DNA of 64,000 bases from JBBRYB01 sp038238115 (GTDB taxonomy: Bacteria > Actinomycetota > Actinomycetes > Propionibacteriales > Nocardioidaceae): positions 1 through 64,000 of the forward strand of contig JBBRYB010000014.1 of assembly GCA_038238115.1 (NCBI GenBank), given 5' to 3'. Within the stretch, counting starts at the first letter, position 1, and each line of letters opens with the position of its first letter. Of the stretch, positions 41,608 to 50,658 are shown piece after piece. Position numbers and translations under genes: made by a program. The notes beneath the pieces were generated by a model. That model was not told the origin of the DNA, ran no database searches, and saw nothing but the letters and a program-made list of their open reading frames with translations.

Positions 41608-42279
41608 ATGGACCGGCCTGCCGACCCGGGGGACTGGACCCCTCCGAGCTGGGACGAGATCGTGCGCCAGCACTCGGCCCGCGTCTTCCGGCTGGCCTAC
41701 CGCCTGACCGGCAACCGCCATGACGCCGAGGATCTCACGCAGGAAGTCTTCGTCCGCGTCTTCCGGTCGCTGTCGTCCTACCAGCCGGGCACGTTCGAGG
41801 GCTGGCTGCACCGCATCACGACCAACCTCTTCCTCGACCAGGCGCGGCGACGTCAGCGGATCCGCTTCGACGCCCTGCCCGACGACTTCGGCGAGAAGCT
41901 GGCCGGGTCCCTGCCGCCGCCAGACCTCGAGTATGCGGACGAGATGTTCGACGCCGACATCGAGGCGGCGCTCGCAGAGCTGCAGCCGGACTTCCGGGTC
42001 GCCGTCGTGCTGTGTGACGTGGAAGGTCTGTCCTACGAGGAGATCTCGGCGGTCCTCGGCGTCAAGATCGGCACCGTACGATCACGCATCCACCGGGGCC
42101 GCTCGATGCTCCGCGCCGCCCTGACCCATCGGGCCCCGACCCTGAGCCGCAGCCGCTACGGAGGTGCCGTCGACGAAGCCGTTGTCGATCGAGGGGGCGC
42201 CGACGGCAGCGTCGCCGAGGCGGTCGACGGCGTCGCGGGCCGGGCTCAGGGCGGTGCCCCACTCGGGGGCCGCCGATGA
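41608..42279 (+). CDS. sigE: ECF sigma factor SigE
   Basis: 223 residues. Region 2 (about 20-85) with DAEDLTQEVFVRVFRS and TNLFLDQARRR recognises the -10 element; region 4 (about 118-170) with SYEEISAVLGVKIGTVRSR the -35. AAGGAGGT 8 bp before ATG 41608 decides the start, although the frame is open further upstream. The C-terminal tail is Gly/Ala-rich. The next gene, its presumed anti-sigma factor, overlaps by ATGA. It corresponds to Rv1221, the envelope and oxidative-stress sigma factor. Confidence 0.93.
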   Translation: MDRPADPGDWTPPSWDEIVRQHSARVFRLAYRLTGNRHDAEDLTQEVFVRVFRSLSSYQPGTFEGWLHRITTNLFLDQARRRQRIRFDALPDDFGEKLAGSLPPPDLEYADEMFDADIEAALAELQPDFRVAVVLCDVEGLSYEEISAVLGVKIGTVRSRIHRGRSMLRAALTHRAPTLSRSRYGGAVDEAVVDRGGADGSVAEAVDGVAGRAQGGAPLGGRR

Positions 42280-43778
42280 GCCACCTGCATCATAAGGTCT
42301 CCGCGCTCATCGACGGCGAGCTGCGCGGCTCGTCGCGGCGTCGCGCCCTTGCCCACCTTCGCCGGTGCGTCGACTGCCAGCGAGAGATCGAGGAGACGCT
42401 CGCAGTCAAGCACCTGCTCGTCGGGCTGAGCGCGGCCGAGCCGTCTGCCGACCTGTTCGCGAGCCTCGACAGCGTGCACGTCCCGCCTCCGTCGGCACGC
42501 GGGAAGCCGTCGCGTGCGGCCGCCGTTGGCCGCCGGCTCATGGTTGGCGCCGGGACGATGTCGGTCGCGGTACTGTCCCTCGCGTACGTCGTCGGGGCAC
42601 CCGACGAGGCGCCGGTGCCCCAGGTGGCGCCGCCGGTCGAGGAGTTCACCGCCGAGTTCACCAGCAGCACCGGCCTCGAACCGCTGTCCGATCCGGCCGT
42701 CGGGGGCCTCGACGGGTCGCTGCGACCGGTCGGCATCGTGCTCGCTGGCCCGCACCGTGGTCCGACCGGCGTCATCGCCGCCCCACGACTCCCGTTCGGC
42801 TCGAGCCTCGTCGCCGCCGCGGTAGGACCGGGCGACGAGCCTCGTGCAGTCCGGCTGCTGCACCGGGCCGTCACCGCACCGGGGCGGGTTGCCTATACCG
42901 GGACGCGACGGATCAGTGTGCTCGACGTCGGCCGCCCGAGTAGCGTCACCATCGACATCGGCCACTCGCCTCGGCAGGGAACCAGCTTCGAGGTCACTGA
43001 CGGCAAGGGCGACCCGGCGGCCACGTTCGTGGCCGAGCACGAGGTGGCTGACTCCGACTTCAGCGGCAGACCGCTGGGCCTGCTTGTCGACGCATACGAC
43101 ATCGCAGTCGTCGGCACCCAGCAGGTCCTCGGCCGGGCCGCGACCGTGATCGGGACCAGCCACGACGGCGTACTCGCCGCCAAGTTCTGGGTCGACGACG
43201 CCACGGGCCTGCTTCTGCGGCGGGAGATCTACAACAGCGACGGCCGCGTCGTACGCTCGAGCGGCTTCACGACGCTGCGCGTGTCACGGGACGGCTTCAT
43301 GCTTCACCTGCCGCCCGAGCTGGAGGCGCCGACCTCGACGAAGCTGCCGTCGCAGATCGCGCCGAGCCTCGACGACGCCGGCTGGACCTGTCCCGCCGTC
43401 CTCGACGGCGACTTCTCGCTGACGGTGCTGCGTCGGCTGCAGGTCCGCGGTGACGTGATGCATGCTGCCTACTCCGACGGACTGTCGACGCTCTCGGTGT
43501 TCGAGCAACGCGCGGTGCTCGACCCCTCCCGGCTGCAGGGGTTCAGCCCTCAAGACGTGGGCGGCGACGTCGCCTACGTCCGCTACGGCCTGCCGACCGT
43601 CGCGGTCTGGGAGTCGGCCGGTACGACGTACACCGTCGTGACGGATGCACCGCACGACACAGCGGCGGCCCTGATCGCCGCGCTTCCGCATGGCTCTGTG
43701 GCAGCTGACGGCGGCCTGTCGAGCCGGCTCGGCGTCGGACTCCAGCGAATCACCGCCTTCGCCAACCCGGTGGGCTGA
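42276..43778 (+). CDS. Anti-sigma factor with ZAS domain fused to RseB/MucB-like sensor
   Basis: 500 residues in three parts. Residues 1-45 are a zinc-associated anti-sigma domain with H27-x3-C31-x2-C34. A membrane helix is at about 87-108. The extracytoplasmic remainder (about 190-490) resembles RseB/MucB: GRVAYTGTRRISVLD, AFxxF-like strands, RRLQVRGDVMHAAYSDGLSTLSVFEQ and an end TTYTVVTDAP. RseA (anti-sigma) and RseB (signal sensor) are usually separate proteins; here they are one chain. It probably restrains the adjacent SigE until an envelope signal arrives. Confidence 0.85.
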   Translation: MSHLHHKVSALIDGELRGSSRRRALAHLRRCVDCQREIEETLAVKHLLVGLSAAEPSADLFASLDSVHVPPPSARGKPSRAAAVGRRLMVGAGTMSVAVLSLAYVVGAPDEAPVPQVAPPVEEFTAEFTSSTGLEPLSDPAVGGLDGSLRPVGIVLAGPHRGPTGVIAAPRLPFGSSLVAAAVGPGDEPRAVRLLHRAVTAPGRVAYTGTRRISVLDVGRPSSVTIDIGHSPRQGTSFEVTDGKGDPAATFVAEHEVADSDFSGRPLGLLVDAYDIAVVGTQQVLGRAATVIGTSHDGVLAAKFWVDDATGLLLRREIYNSDGRVVRSSGFTTLRVSRDGFMLHLPPELEAPTSTKLPSQIAPSLDDAGWTCPAVLDGDFSLTVLRRLQVRGDVMHAAYSDGLSTLSVFEQRAVLDPSRLQGFSPQDVGGDVAYVRYGLPTVAVWESAGTTYTVVTDAPHDTAAALIAALPHGSVAADGGLSSRLGVGLQRITAFANPVG

Positions 43779-43853
43779 GCGGCGGATCCCCGCACGAGCG
43801 TCCGCTTTGCTCGCGGGTGCGGCATGCTTGGGGTGAGACCAAGGAGCAACCCG

Positions 43854-45272
43854 TTGGCAGAGCACACACCCGGTTCCGGGCAACCGCCGCACGAGCCGCG
43901 TCCGTCCGGCGCCGGGTCGCCGGCGCAGCCGGGTCAACCACAGCCAGGACCGAGTGAGCCGCCACAGCCGAGCCGGCCGCAGCCGGGTCAACCACAGCCA
44001 GGACCGCCCTATCCGGGACCAGGGCGTCCCTACCCCGGACCGGGTCAGCCCTACCCAGGACCTGGACGTCCGTACCCCGGACCGGGTCAGCCCTACCCAG
44101 GACCTGGGCATCCATACCCAGCGACCGGGCAGCGCTGGCCAGCCAACGCCGGCCGACCCGACGACTGGCGTGGAGGGGCACCGCGCCCGACTCCTCGTCG
44201 CCGCTCTCCCTTGCTTCTGGTGGCTGTGCTCGCGTTGTTGTTCGGGCTCGGGGGCGGCGCCGCAGGGGCGTTTCTCATCCACCAGTCCGAAGACCCGGTG
44301 GCAGCACCACCCCCCATCCGTCCGGACATCACGTCGAGCGGGCCGGTCGCCGGAGGCCACGGCGCGAGCCCTGTCGTCGGGGTCGCCGGCAAGGTTCTGC
44401 CGAGCGTGGTCTCGATCGACGTCCGGGGCACTCAGGTCGAGGTGACGGGATCGGGATTCGTCTACGACGGCAGTGGACGGATCGTGACCAACAACCATGT
44501 CGTCGAGCCCGCCGCCAACGGCGGCGAGATCGCCGTATCCCTGCCGGACGGCAGTAACCGGGCGGCCTCGATCGTCGGGCGCAGCCCCTCCTACGACATC
44601 GCCGTCCTCCAGGTGCAGGACACGTCTGGGCTGGTTCCGGCGACGCTGGGCAGATCCGAGCCGGTCCAGGTCGGTCAGACCGTCGTGGCCATCGGTTCTC
44701 CGCTCGGGCTCAACGCGACAGTGACGTCGGGCATCATCAGCGCCACCCATCGGCCGGTCACAGCAGGCGGTGAGGGGGAGACGTCCTACATCAACGCGCT
44801 CCAGACGGACGCCGCAATCAACCCTGGCAACTCCGGCGGACCGCTCGTCGACCTCGACGGGTTCGTGATCGGGGTGAACTCGGCGATCGCCACGATCGGC
44901 AACTCGAGCAGCCAGCAGTCAGGCAGCATCGGCGTCGGCTTCTCGATCCCGATCGACCAGGTCTCGCACACTGTCGACGAGATCATTGCCACCGGTCACG
45001 CCGAGTATCCCGTGATCGGCGCCCAGGTCAGCGTCGTCCCCGGTTTCGGAGGCGCGAAGGTGCAGCAGGTGACCGCCGCAAGCCCGGCCGACCATGCGGG
45101 CATCGTCGAGGGGGACCTCATCAGGGCGGTCGACGACATCGCGGTCAATGACGGCGTCGAGCTGATCGTGAGCATCCGCTCCTTCGAGCCCGGTGACACC
45201 GTCACGTTGACGGTCGAGCACAACGGCGACATGTCCCACGTCGAGCTCGTGCTCGGCAAGAAGACCGGCTGA
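43854..45272 (+). CDS. htrA: HtrA-type membrane serine protease with PDZ domain
   Basis: 472 residues. A Pro-rich cytoplasmic head with YPGPG repeats leads to one membrane helix (LLLVAVLALLFGLGGG) and then a trypsin-like protease with H215, D248 and S327 in NNHVVE, SYDIAVL and NPGNSGGPL. A C-terminal PDZ domain (about 380-470) follows. It degrades misfolded envelope proteins, and in Mycobacterium also acts in the SigE pathway. AAGGAG before TTG 43854 favours that start; ATG 43824 is the alternative. It belongs to the sigE operon. Confidence 0.9.
   Translation: MAEHTPGSGQPPHEPRPSGAGSPAQPGQPQPGPSEPPQPSRPQPGQPQPGPPYPGPGRPYPGPGQPYPGPGRPYPGPGQPYPGPGHPYPATGQRWPANAGRPDDWRGGAPRPTPRRRSPLLLVAVLALLFGLGGGAAGAFLIHQSEDPVAAPPPIRPDITSSGPVAGGHGASPVVGVAGKVLPSVVSIDVRGTQVEVTGSGFVYDGSGRIVTNNHVVEPAANGGEIAVSLPDGSNRAASIVGRSPSYDIAVLQVQDTSGLVPATLGRSEPVQVGQTVVAIGSPLGLNATVTSGIISATHRPVTAGGEGETSYINALQTDAAINPGNSGGPLVDLDGFVIGVNSAIATIGNSSSQQSGSIGVGFSIPIDQVSHTVDEIIATGHAEYPVIGAQVSVVPGFGGAKVQQVTAASPADHAGIVEGDLIRAVDDIAVNDGVELIVSIRSFEPGDTVTLTVEHNGDMSHVELVLGKKTG
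44007..44111 (+). repeat. 21-bp coding repeat in htrA
   Basis: Five consecutive 21-bp units encode PYPGPG followed by R, Q or H. Copies alternate between two codon versions (taccccggaccgggt and tacccaggacctgga), a sign of duplication of a 42-bp block. The repeats extend the proline-rich cytoplasmic head before the membrane helix. Confidence 0.85.
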
Positions 45273-45313
45273 GGCCGGCCCACGGCAGCGTTCACCGCGC
45301 GATAGGCGGCAGG

Positions 45314-45631
45314 TCAGGTCGCGTCTGCGTCGTACGGCGGCTGCTCGCCTTTCTCGAGGGGGCGGTGCCCCGGCCGGGTCGGAGCTTCGTCGTCGTCCTC
45401 GAAAAGGTGCTTCTGCACGAAGGCCCGAGGGTTCAGGTCGCGCAAGTTGATGTCCTTGAACTCCGGACCCAGCTCGTCGGCGATCTGAGACTGCGCCGAC
45501 TTCGCCATCTGGCGGACCTGGCGCAGCATCCGCCCAGCCTGGCGTGCGACATCCGGCAGCTTGTCGGGGCCGAAGATGAAGACCGCAACCAGAGCGAGGA
45601 CCATGAACTCCGGAAGACCGATGTCAAACAC
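45314..45631 (-). CDS. tatB: Twin-arginine translocase subunit TatB
   Basis: 105 residues: short N-terminal helix (FMVLALVAVFIFGPDKLP) with the F-G-P hinge, then an amphipathic helix (ARQAGRMLRQVRQMAKS) and an acidic tail. TatB receives twin-arginine signal peptides with TatC. It is last in the minus-strand set after mrp (24 bp gap). In Mycobacterium tatB lies on the same strand as htrA; here it is convergent, so an inversion or rearrangement separates the two layouts. Confidence 0.9.
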   Translation of the reverse strand: MFDIGLPEFMVLALVAVFIFGPDKLPDVARQAGRMLRQVRQMAKSAQSQIADELGPEFKDINLRDLNPRAFVQKHLFEDDDEAPTRPGHRPLEKGEQPPYDADAT

Positions 45632-45655
45632 GACTCAGCTCCGGCTCGACCGTGG

Positions 45656-46804
45656 TCATCGGCCCGCGGGCGAGAGCCCGAGCTGCACGCCGACCAGGCC
45701 GCGCGCGGTGGACGTAAGCCTGTCGGCGACGTCGACCAGGACCCGGGCCGCAGGGGCGTCGGGGGCGTCGAGCACGATCGGACGCCCCATGTCGCCGCCC
45801 TCGCGGAGTCGAAGGTCGAGCGGGATCTCACCGAGCACGGGTACGTCGTAGCCGAATCGGGTCGACAACGTCGATGCCACGCTCGCGCCACCGCCGCTGC
45901 CAAAGACGTCGATCTTGTGCTCCGGTCCGCAGTGCGGACACACGAGGTAGCTCATGTTCTCGATCACTCCGGCGACGCGCTGGTGCATCATCGAGGCCAT
46001 CGTGCCAGCGCGTTCTGCGACTTCCGTGGCCGCGGACTGGGGTGTGGTGACGACGACGACCTCGGAGTTCGGGAGGTGCTGCCCGACGGACATCGCGATG
46101 TCGCCGGTGCCGGGCGGCAGGTCGAGCAGGAGTACGTCGAGGTCGCCCCAGTAGACGTCGCTGAGCATCTGTACAAGCGCGCGGTCGAGCATCGGCCCGC
46201 GCCAGGCGACGACCTGGTCGCGACGAGGCTTGAGCATGCCGATGCTGATCACGCTGAGCCCGAGCACCGGCACGGGCATGATCATCTCTTCGACCTGGGT
46301 AGGCCGCTCGTCGGCGATGCCGAGCATGGACGGGATCGAGTGGCCGTAGATGTCGGCGTCAAGGATGCCGACCTTGCGTCCGGTGGCGGCGATAGCCAGC
46401 GCCAGGTTGGCTGTGACTGTTGACTTACCGACGCCGCCCTTGCCCGACGCGATCGCCAGCACCTTTGTGAGCGAGTTCGGCCGCGCGAACGGGATGTCCT
46501 TGGCCGGCTGGCCACCCCGCAGGCTCTCCTGCAGCCCCTTGCGCTGCTCGTCCGACATCACGCCGAGGGTGACGGCCACCGCCGAGACACCGGGAACCGC
46601 CCGTACGGCGTTGGTCACGTCGCGGGTCAAGGTCTCCTTCATCGGGCAGCCAGACACGGTGAGCAGTACCGTGACCCCGACTTCGCCCGCCCGGGAGATC
46701 GTGACGTCACTGACCATGCCGAGCTCGGTGATCGGCCGATGGATCTCGGGGTCGCTGACGGTGGCGAGCGCAGCGTTGACCGGCTCCAGCAAGGGGGACG
46801 TCAT
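45656..46804 (-). CDS. mrp: Mrp/ApbC-type P-loop iron-sulfur carrier
   Basis: 382 residues. N-terminal DUF59/MIP18 domain (about 8-85) with a conserved SGCPM, then a deviant Walker A SGKGGVGKST (120-129) and the VLLLDLPPGTGD loop. The CPHC motif in YLVCPHCG binds the bridging cluster. It inserts Fe-S clusters into apoproteins. The ATG overlaps the DUF1003 stop by 4 nt (ATGA). Corresponds to Rv1229c. Confidence 0.94.
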   Translation of the reverse strand: MTSPLLEPVNAALATVSDPEIHRPITELGMVSDVTISRAGEVGVTVLLTVSGCPMKETLTRDVTNAVRAVPGVSAVAVTLGVMSDEQRKGLQESLRGGQPAKDIPFARPNSLTKVLAIASGKGGVGKSTVTANLALAIAATGRKVGILDADIYGHSIPSMLGIADERPTQVEEMIMPVPVLGLSVISIGMLKPRRDQVVAWRGPMLDRALVQMLSDVYWGDLDVLLLDLPPGTGDIAMSVGQHLPNSEVVVVTTPQSAATEVAERAGTMASMMHQRVAGVIENMSYLVCPHCGPEHKIDVFGSGGGASVASTLSTRFGYDVPVLGEIPLDLRLREGGDMGRPIVLDAPDAPAARVLVDVADRLTSTARGLVGVQLGLSPAGR

Positions 46805-47391
46805 GGCTCCAGGCTACGTGGTGCCGTGGCGTCGTCGTCATCACGCTCCGGCGGTTCCGCCTGGGCCCGCTCTTCGAGTTCGGCCAGCAGTGAGCGGAGC
46901 TCCGATCGGACGTAGTCACGGGTGGCGACCTCGCCGACGGCGGTGCGTAGCGATGCCATCTCTCGTGCCAGGTACTGCATGTCTGCATGGGCGCGGGCGT
47001 TGGCGTCGCGGTCCTGTTCGAGGTTGACACGGTCGCGCGCTTCCTGCCGGTTCGCCGCCAGCAGGATCAGCGGGGCGGAGTACGACGCCTGCAGGCTCAG
47101 CATCAACGTGAGGAACTGGAAGGGGTAGTCGTCCCACCGCGTGAGTACCGGACCGAGCACGTTCCACAGCACCCACGCCACGATGAAGACGGTCATCCAG
47201 ACGAGGAACGTCCCGGTGCCGAAGAACCTCGCGACTCGCTCCGACAGCCGGCCGAGGCGCTCCGGGTCGTACGTCGGGCGGCGAGGCACGAAGGCGCGCC
47301 TGGCGTCACGGGGGACGTCGAGGCGGGTGGTCCTCGACATCGTGCGGCGGCTGGTCTCGCGGCGCTCCTCGCGCGCCTCCTCACGCGCCAT
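46801..47391 (-). CDS. DUF1003 membrane protein
   Basis: 196 residues. An arginine-rich N-terminus leads to two helices (FLVWMTVFIVAWVLWNVLG and the YPFQFLTLMLSLQASYSAPLI region) and NRQEARDRV, the DUF1003 core. A coiled-coil C-terminus follows (MASLRTAVGEVATRDYVRSEL). Function is unknown. ATG 47391 overlaps the previous stop by 11 nt; the ATG at 47340 would shorten it by 17 residues. It is in the same operon as the MgtE-N/CBS gene and mrp, as Rv1231c is near Rv1232c. Confidence 0.82.
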   Translation of the reverse strand: MAREEAREERRETSRRTMSRTTRLDVPRDARRAFVPRRPTYDPERLGRLSERVARFFGTGTFLVWMTVFIVAWVLWNVLGPVLTRWDDYPFQFLTLMLSLQASYSAPLILLAANRQEARDRVNLEQDRDANARAHADMQYLAREMASLRTAVGEVATRDYVRSELRSLLAELEERAQAEPPERDDDDATAPRSLEP

Positions 47392-48655
47392 CGGGCACCC
47401 CCAGTGACAAGCCGGCGGGCCGCTCACGCCAGTTCTCGGGCAGCAGGTGGTCGATCACGTCGTCGACAGTGACCACGCCGAGCAGGTGGCCGTCGTCGTC
47501 GACCACGGGTGAGGCGACCAGGTTGTAGGCAGCCAGCAGCCTGGTGACCTCTTCGAGGGGCGTGTCGGCTCGCAGGGCCTCGATGTCGTTGTCGACCAGC
47601 CCCGAAACGAGTGAGGACGGCGGCTCGCGAAGCAGCCGCTGGAAGTGGCCAACGCCCAAGAACCTGCCGGTCGGGGTCTCGAGAGGCGGTCGACAGACAT
47701 AGACCGTGGCGGCCAGTGACGGGGTCAGCTCGGAGATGCGGATCCGCGCCAATGCCTCCGCCACGGTGGCGTCGGGCGGCAAGATGACCGGCTCGGTCGT
47801 CATCAGACCCCCGGCGGTGTGCTCTTCGTAGGAGAGCAGACGGCGTACGTCATCGGCTTCGTCGGGCTCCATGAGCAGCAGCAGCTGCTCGGCCGTCTCG
47901 GGAGGCAACTCAGCGATCAGGTCCGCCGCGTCGTCGGGAGACATCTCCTCGAGGATGTCGGCCGCACGCTCTGACTCGAGCTTGCCGAGGATCTCCACCT
48001 GGTCGTCCTCGGGCAGCTCCTCGAGCACGTCGGCGAGGCGCTCGTCGTCGAGCGTGTTGGCGATCTCGAGGCGACGCTTGGGCGAGAGGTCGTGGATGAC
48101 GCTGGCCAGGTCGGCCGGGCGCATCTCGTCGAGCGCCGCGAGCAGGTGGGTAGCGCCCTGCCCGGCCTCCGGCGCGTCCAGGCCGGAGACCTCCGACCAC
48201 TCCACGACCTGCGTCTGCCCCTTGCGGCCGAACCGCTTGGAGCCGTGCTGCACGGCGACCCGCGAGAGCACCCAGTCGCGGGTTCGCGACTGTTCCATGG
48301 CGATGTCGAAGACCGTGGCCTGGACGCCGGTCTCGAGGATGGTCACGGTGCGGTCGAGCAGCTCGCCGAGGACCAGTGTCTCGGTGTTGCGCTGCTCGAA
48401 GCGGCGCATGTTGACCAGACCGGTTGTGATGACCTGGCCGGAGTCGACGCTGGTCACCCGCGTCATCGGCACGAAGATCCGGCGTCGGCCCAGCACTTCC
48501 ACGACGAGGCCAAGCACGCGCGGCGGCTTGTGGTCACCGCGCATCGCCACCACGACGTCGCGTACCTTGCCCACCTGGTCACCGTTGGGATCGAAGACGA
48601 GCAAGCCGGCGAGTCGAGCGACGAAGACGCGGGTCTGGGCCACACTCACGACCAT
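47381..48655 (-). CDS. Soluble MgtE N-domain/CBS protein with PRC-barrel
   Basis: 424 residues. PRC-barrel-like N-terminus (FVARLAGLLVFDPNGDQVGK, about 10-70), MgtE intracellular N domain of helical ELPEDD repeats (about 165-265) and two CBS domains (about 275-410) ending HLLGVVTVDDVIDHLLPE. The five-helix channel domain of MgtE is absent, so it cannot transport magnesium itself. Homologue of Rv1232c. It may sense Mg2+ or nucleotides and regulate another protein (inference). Confidence 0.85.
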   Translation of the reverse strand: MVVSVAQTRVFVARLAGLLVFDPNGDQVGKVRDVVVAMRGDHKPPRVLGLVVEVLGRRRIFVPMTRVTSVDSGQVITTGLVNMRRFEQRNTETLVLGELLDRTVTILETGVQATVFDIAMEQSRTRDWVLSRVAVQHGSKRFGRKGQTQVVEWSEVSGLDAPEAGQGATHLLAALDEMRPADLASVIHDLSPKRRLEIANTLDDERLADVLEELPEDDQVEILGKLESERAADILEEMSPDDAADLIAELPPETAEQLLLLMEPDEADDVRRLLSYEEHTAGGLMTTEPVILPPDATVAEALARIRISELTPSLAATVYVCRPPLETPTGRFLGVGHFQRLLREPPSSLVSGLVDNDIEALRADTPLEEVTRLLAAYNLVASPVVDDDGHLLGVVTVDDVIDHLLPENWRERPAGLSLGVPDGA

Positions 48656-48693
48656 GAGGCTACCGGGGTGCGGCGGCCTCTACGCTGCACACC

Positions 48694-49650
48694 ATGCCCC
48701 TCGAACGCACGAATCCTGTCTCGCTGGAGTACGTCGTCGTCGACGTCTTCACCGACCGTCCCTTCGCCGGCAACCCACTCGCCGTCGTCTTCGGCGCCGA
48801 CGATCTGACGAGCGAGCAGCTGCTCGCCATCGCGACCGAGTTCAACCTGTCGGAGACCTCGTTTCCCCTGCCGCTGGGCGATAACGACGCCGATGTGGGA
48901 GCCGACTACCGGCTGCGCATCTTCACCCCCGGCGGGGAGGTGCCCTTCGCGGGCCATCCGACGGTCGGGTCGGCGTGGGTGCTGCGCGACCGGGGTGTGA
49001 TCTCACCGGGGCTACGCAAGCAGTCCTGCGGTGCTGGGCTGATCGACGTCGCCGTGCCCGGTGACCAGACCGCGGCGGTCGAGCTGAGCGCGGTTCCCCG
49101 CGACCCGGCCCGGGCGCTGAGCGCAGACGAGGTGGCTGCCGTCTGCTCGCTGGTCGGGCTGGACCCGTCCGACGTCGCCGGACCGGCTCATGTCGCCGGC
49201 TGCGGGCTGACGTGGCTCTATCTGCCGGTCACGGAGCCGGCGGTGTCGCGGGCGCGGCCAAGCGGCCGGCAGGTCAGCGAGGTCGCGATCGACAAGAGTG
49301 GCCTGGCCGACCCGCTGGACGGGATCGACGTCTACGCCGTCTCGGCCACACCTGCCGGTGGACAGCCCGACTCGATGTTGCAGATCAACTCGCGGGTGTT
49401 CGTGCCTGGTTTCGGCATACCGGAGGACCCGGCGACCGGCTCGGCCGCGGCCGGTCTCGGACTGGCGCTCGTGGCGGCTGGGCTCGCAACTGCTGATGGT
49501 GAGACGGCGTACCGCATCACCCAGGGCGTCGACATGGGCCGGCCCTCCCTGCTGCTCGGGCGGGTTGCGGCCGAGGGCGGGCTGGCAGTTCGCACCCATG
49601 TCGCCGGCCAGGTCGTCCCGGTCGCCTCCGGGCGGATCCGCCTCCCCTGA
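48694..49650 (+). CDS. PhzF-family isomerase
   Basis: 318 residues. Two diaminopimelate-epimerase-like halves: NPLAVVFGAD, catalytic-glutamate strand FNLSETSF, GGEVPFAGHPTVGSAW and a final DPATGSAAAGLG. PhzF isomerises dihydro-hydroxyanthranilate in phenazine synthesis, but most homologues lie outside such clusters and have unknown substrates, as here. It is divergent from the MgtE-N/CBS gene by 38 bp. Confidence 0.86.
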   Translation: MPLERTNPVSLEYVVVDVFTDRPFAGNPLAVVFGADDLTSEQLLAIATEFNLSETSFPLPLGDNDADVGADYRLRIFTPGGEVPFAGHPTVGSAWVLRDRGVISPGLRKQSCGAGLIDVAVPGDQTAAVELSAVPRDPARALSADEVAAVCSLVGLDPSDVAGPAHVAGCGLTWLYLPVTEPAVSRARPSGRQVSEVAIDKSGLADPLDGIDVYAVSATPAGGQPDSMLQINSRVFVPGFGIPEDPATGSAAAGLGLALVAAGLATADGETAYRITQGVDMGRPSLLLGRVAAEGGLAVRTHVAGQVVPVASGRIRLP

Positions 49651-49740
49651 GCCGTCAGCCCGCGGCCCGGCGGGCACGAAGGTCACGTGGCACGGGCCCC
49701 ACGCGTCTGATCGCGACTCTCGGCGGACAAGATGTGAGCC

Positions 49741-50658
49741 GTGCCCGACGTCCGATCCACTTCCCTTCAGCGGACCAACATCGCGCTGCTCGTGGTCGGC
49801 ATCGTCGGGGTGTCGATGTCAGGTCCCACGATGGCAGCAGCCGCCGCGGTACCCGCGCTGGCGATGTCCTTGTGGAGGACAGGTCTCGGCGCCCTGGCCA
49901 TCGCGCCCGCCGCACTCACCCGGCATCGAAGCGAGATCCTTGCCCTGTCACGTCGCGAGCGGGTGCGGAGCGCGTTCGCTGGGCTCATGCTAGCTTGCCA
50001 CTTCGCGACCTGGACGACCTCGTTGCACTACACGTCGGTCGCCGCGGCTACCGCCCTCGTGAGTCTCCAGGTCGCCTGGGTCGTCGTGCTGTCGAGGCTG
50101 GCGGGGCGGCACGTCGCGCGTCAGGTCGTCGTCGGGCTCGGACTGGCCCTGGCCGGCGTCCTCGTAGTGTCCGGCGTCGACCTGAGCGTGTCGACGCGCG
50201 CGGTGGCGGGGGACGGGTTCGCGCTGGCCGGCGGCTTCTTCGCCGCCGTCTACGTCACGGTTGGCAGCCGGGTGCGCGAGCATGCGTCCACGACGGCGTA
50301 CACGTTCGTCTGCTACAGCGCCTGCGCGCTGGCCCTGCTCGCCGCCTGCCTGATCGGGCGCGTTCAGCTGGGTGGCTACAGCACCAGGGATTGGACGCTC
50401 ATCATCACTGTGACGCTGGCGGCGCAGCTGCTCGGCCACTCGGTGTTCAACCATCTGCTCGCGGTGATGAGCCCCACCCTGGTGTCGATGGCGCTCCTCC
50501 TCGAGGTGCCCGGGGCGGCGCTGCTGGCCGCGGTGTTCCTCGGCCAGGCGCCGCCGATCGCCGTGTATGCCGGCCTGGGCGCCATCTGCGGCGGACTCGC
50601 CGTGGTCGTCCGCGCCCGCGCGGCCACCTCCACCCCGCTGCATGCGCCGTTCGACTGA
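49741..50658 (+). CDS. EamA/DMT-family transporter
   Basis: 305 residues with ten predicted helices, two EamA halves. The first half contains SLWRTGLGALAIAPA, the second GDGFALAGGFFAAVYVTVG. Members export amino acids or metabolites. GTG 49741 is the start. A neighbouring repeat of CTGACC(T/C)CTCGCGCTG follows the stop (about 50667 and 50752). Confidence 0.83.
   Translation: MPDVRSTSLQRTNIALLVVGIVGVSMSGPTMAAAAAVPALAMSLWRTGLGALAIAPAALTRHRSEILALSRRERVRSAFAGLMLACHFATWTTSLHYTSVAAATALVSLQVAWVVVLSRLAGRHVARQVVVGLGLALAGVLVVSGVDLSVSTRAVAGDGFALAGGFFAAVYVTVGSRVREHASTTAYTFVCYSACALALLAACLIGRVQLGGYSTRDWTLIITVTLAAQLLGHSVFNHLLAVMSPTLVSMALLLEVPGAALLAAVFLGQAPPIAVYAGLGAICGGLAVVVRARAATSTPLHAPFD

Noticed and set aside
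43284..44750. 488-codon minus-strand frame opposite htrA and the anti-sigma gene
   Set aside because: Shadow of GC-rich coding; the plus strand carries protease and ZAS motifs in frame.
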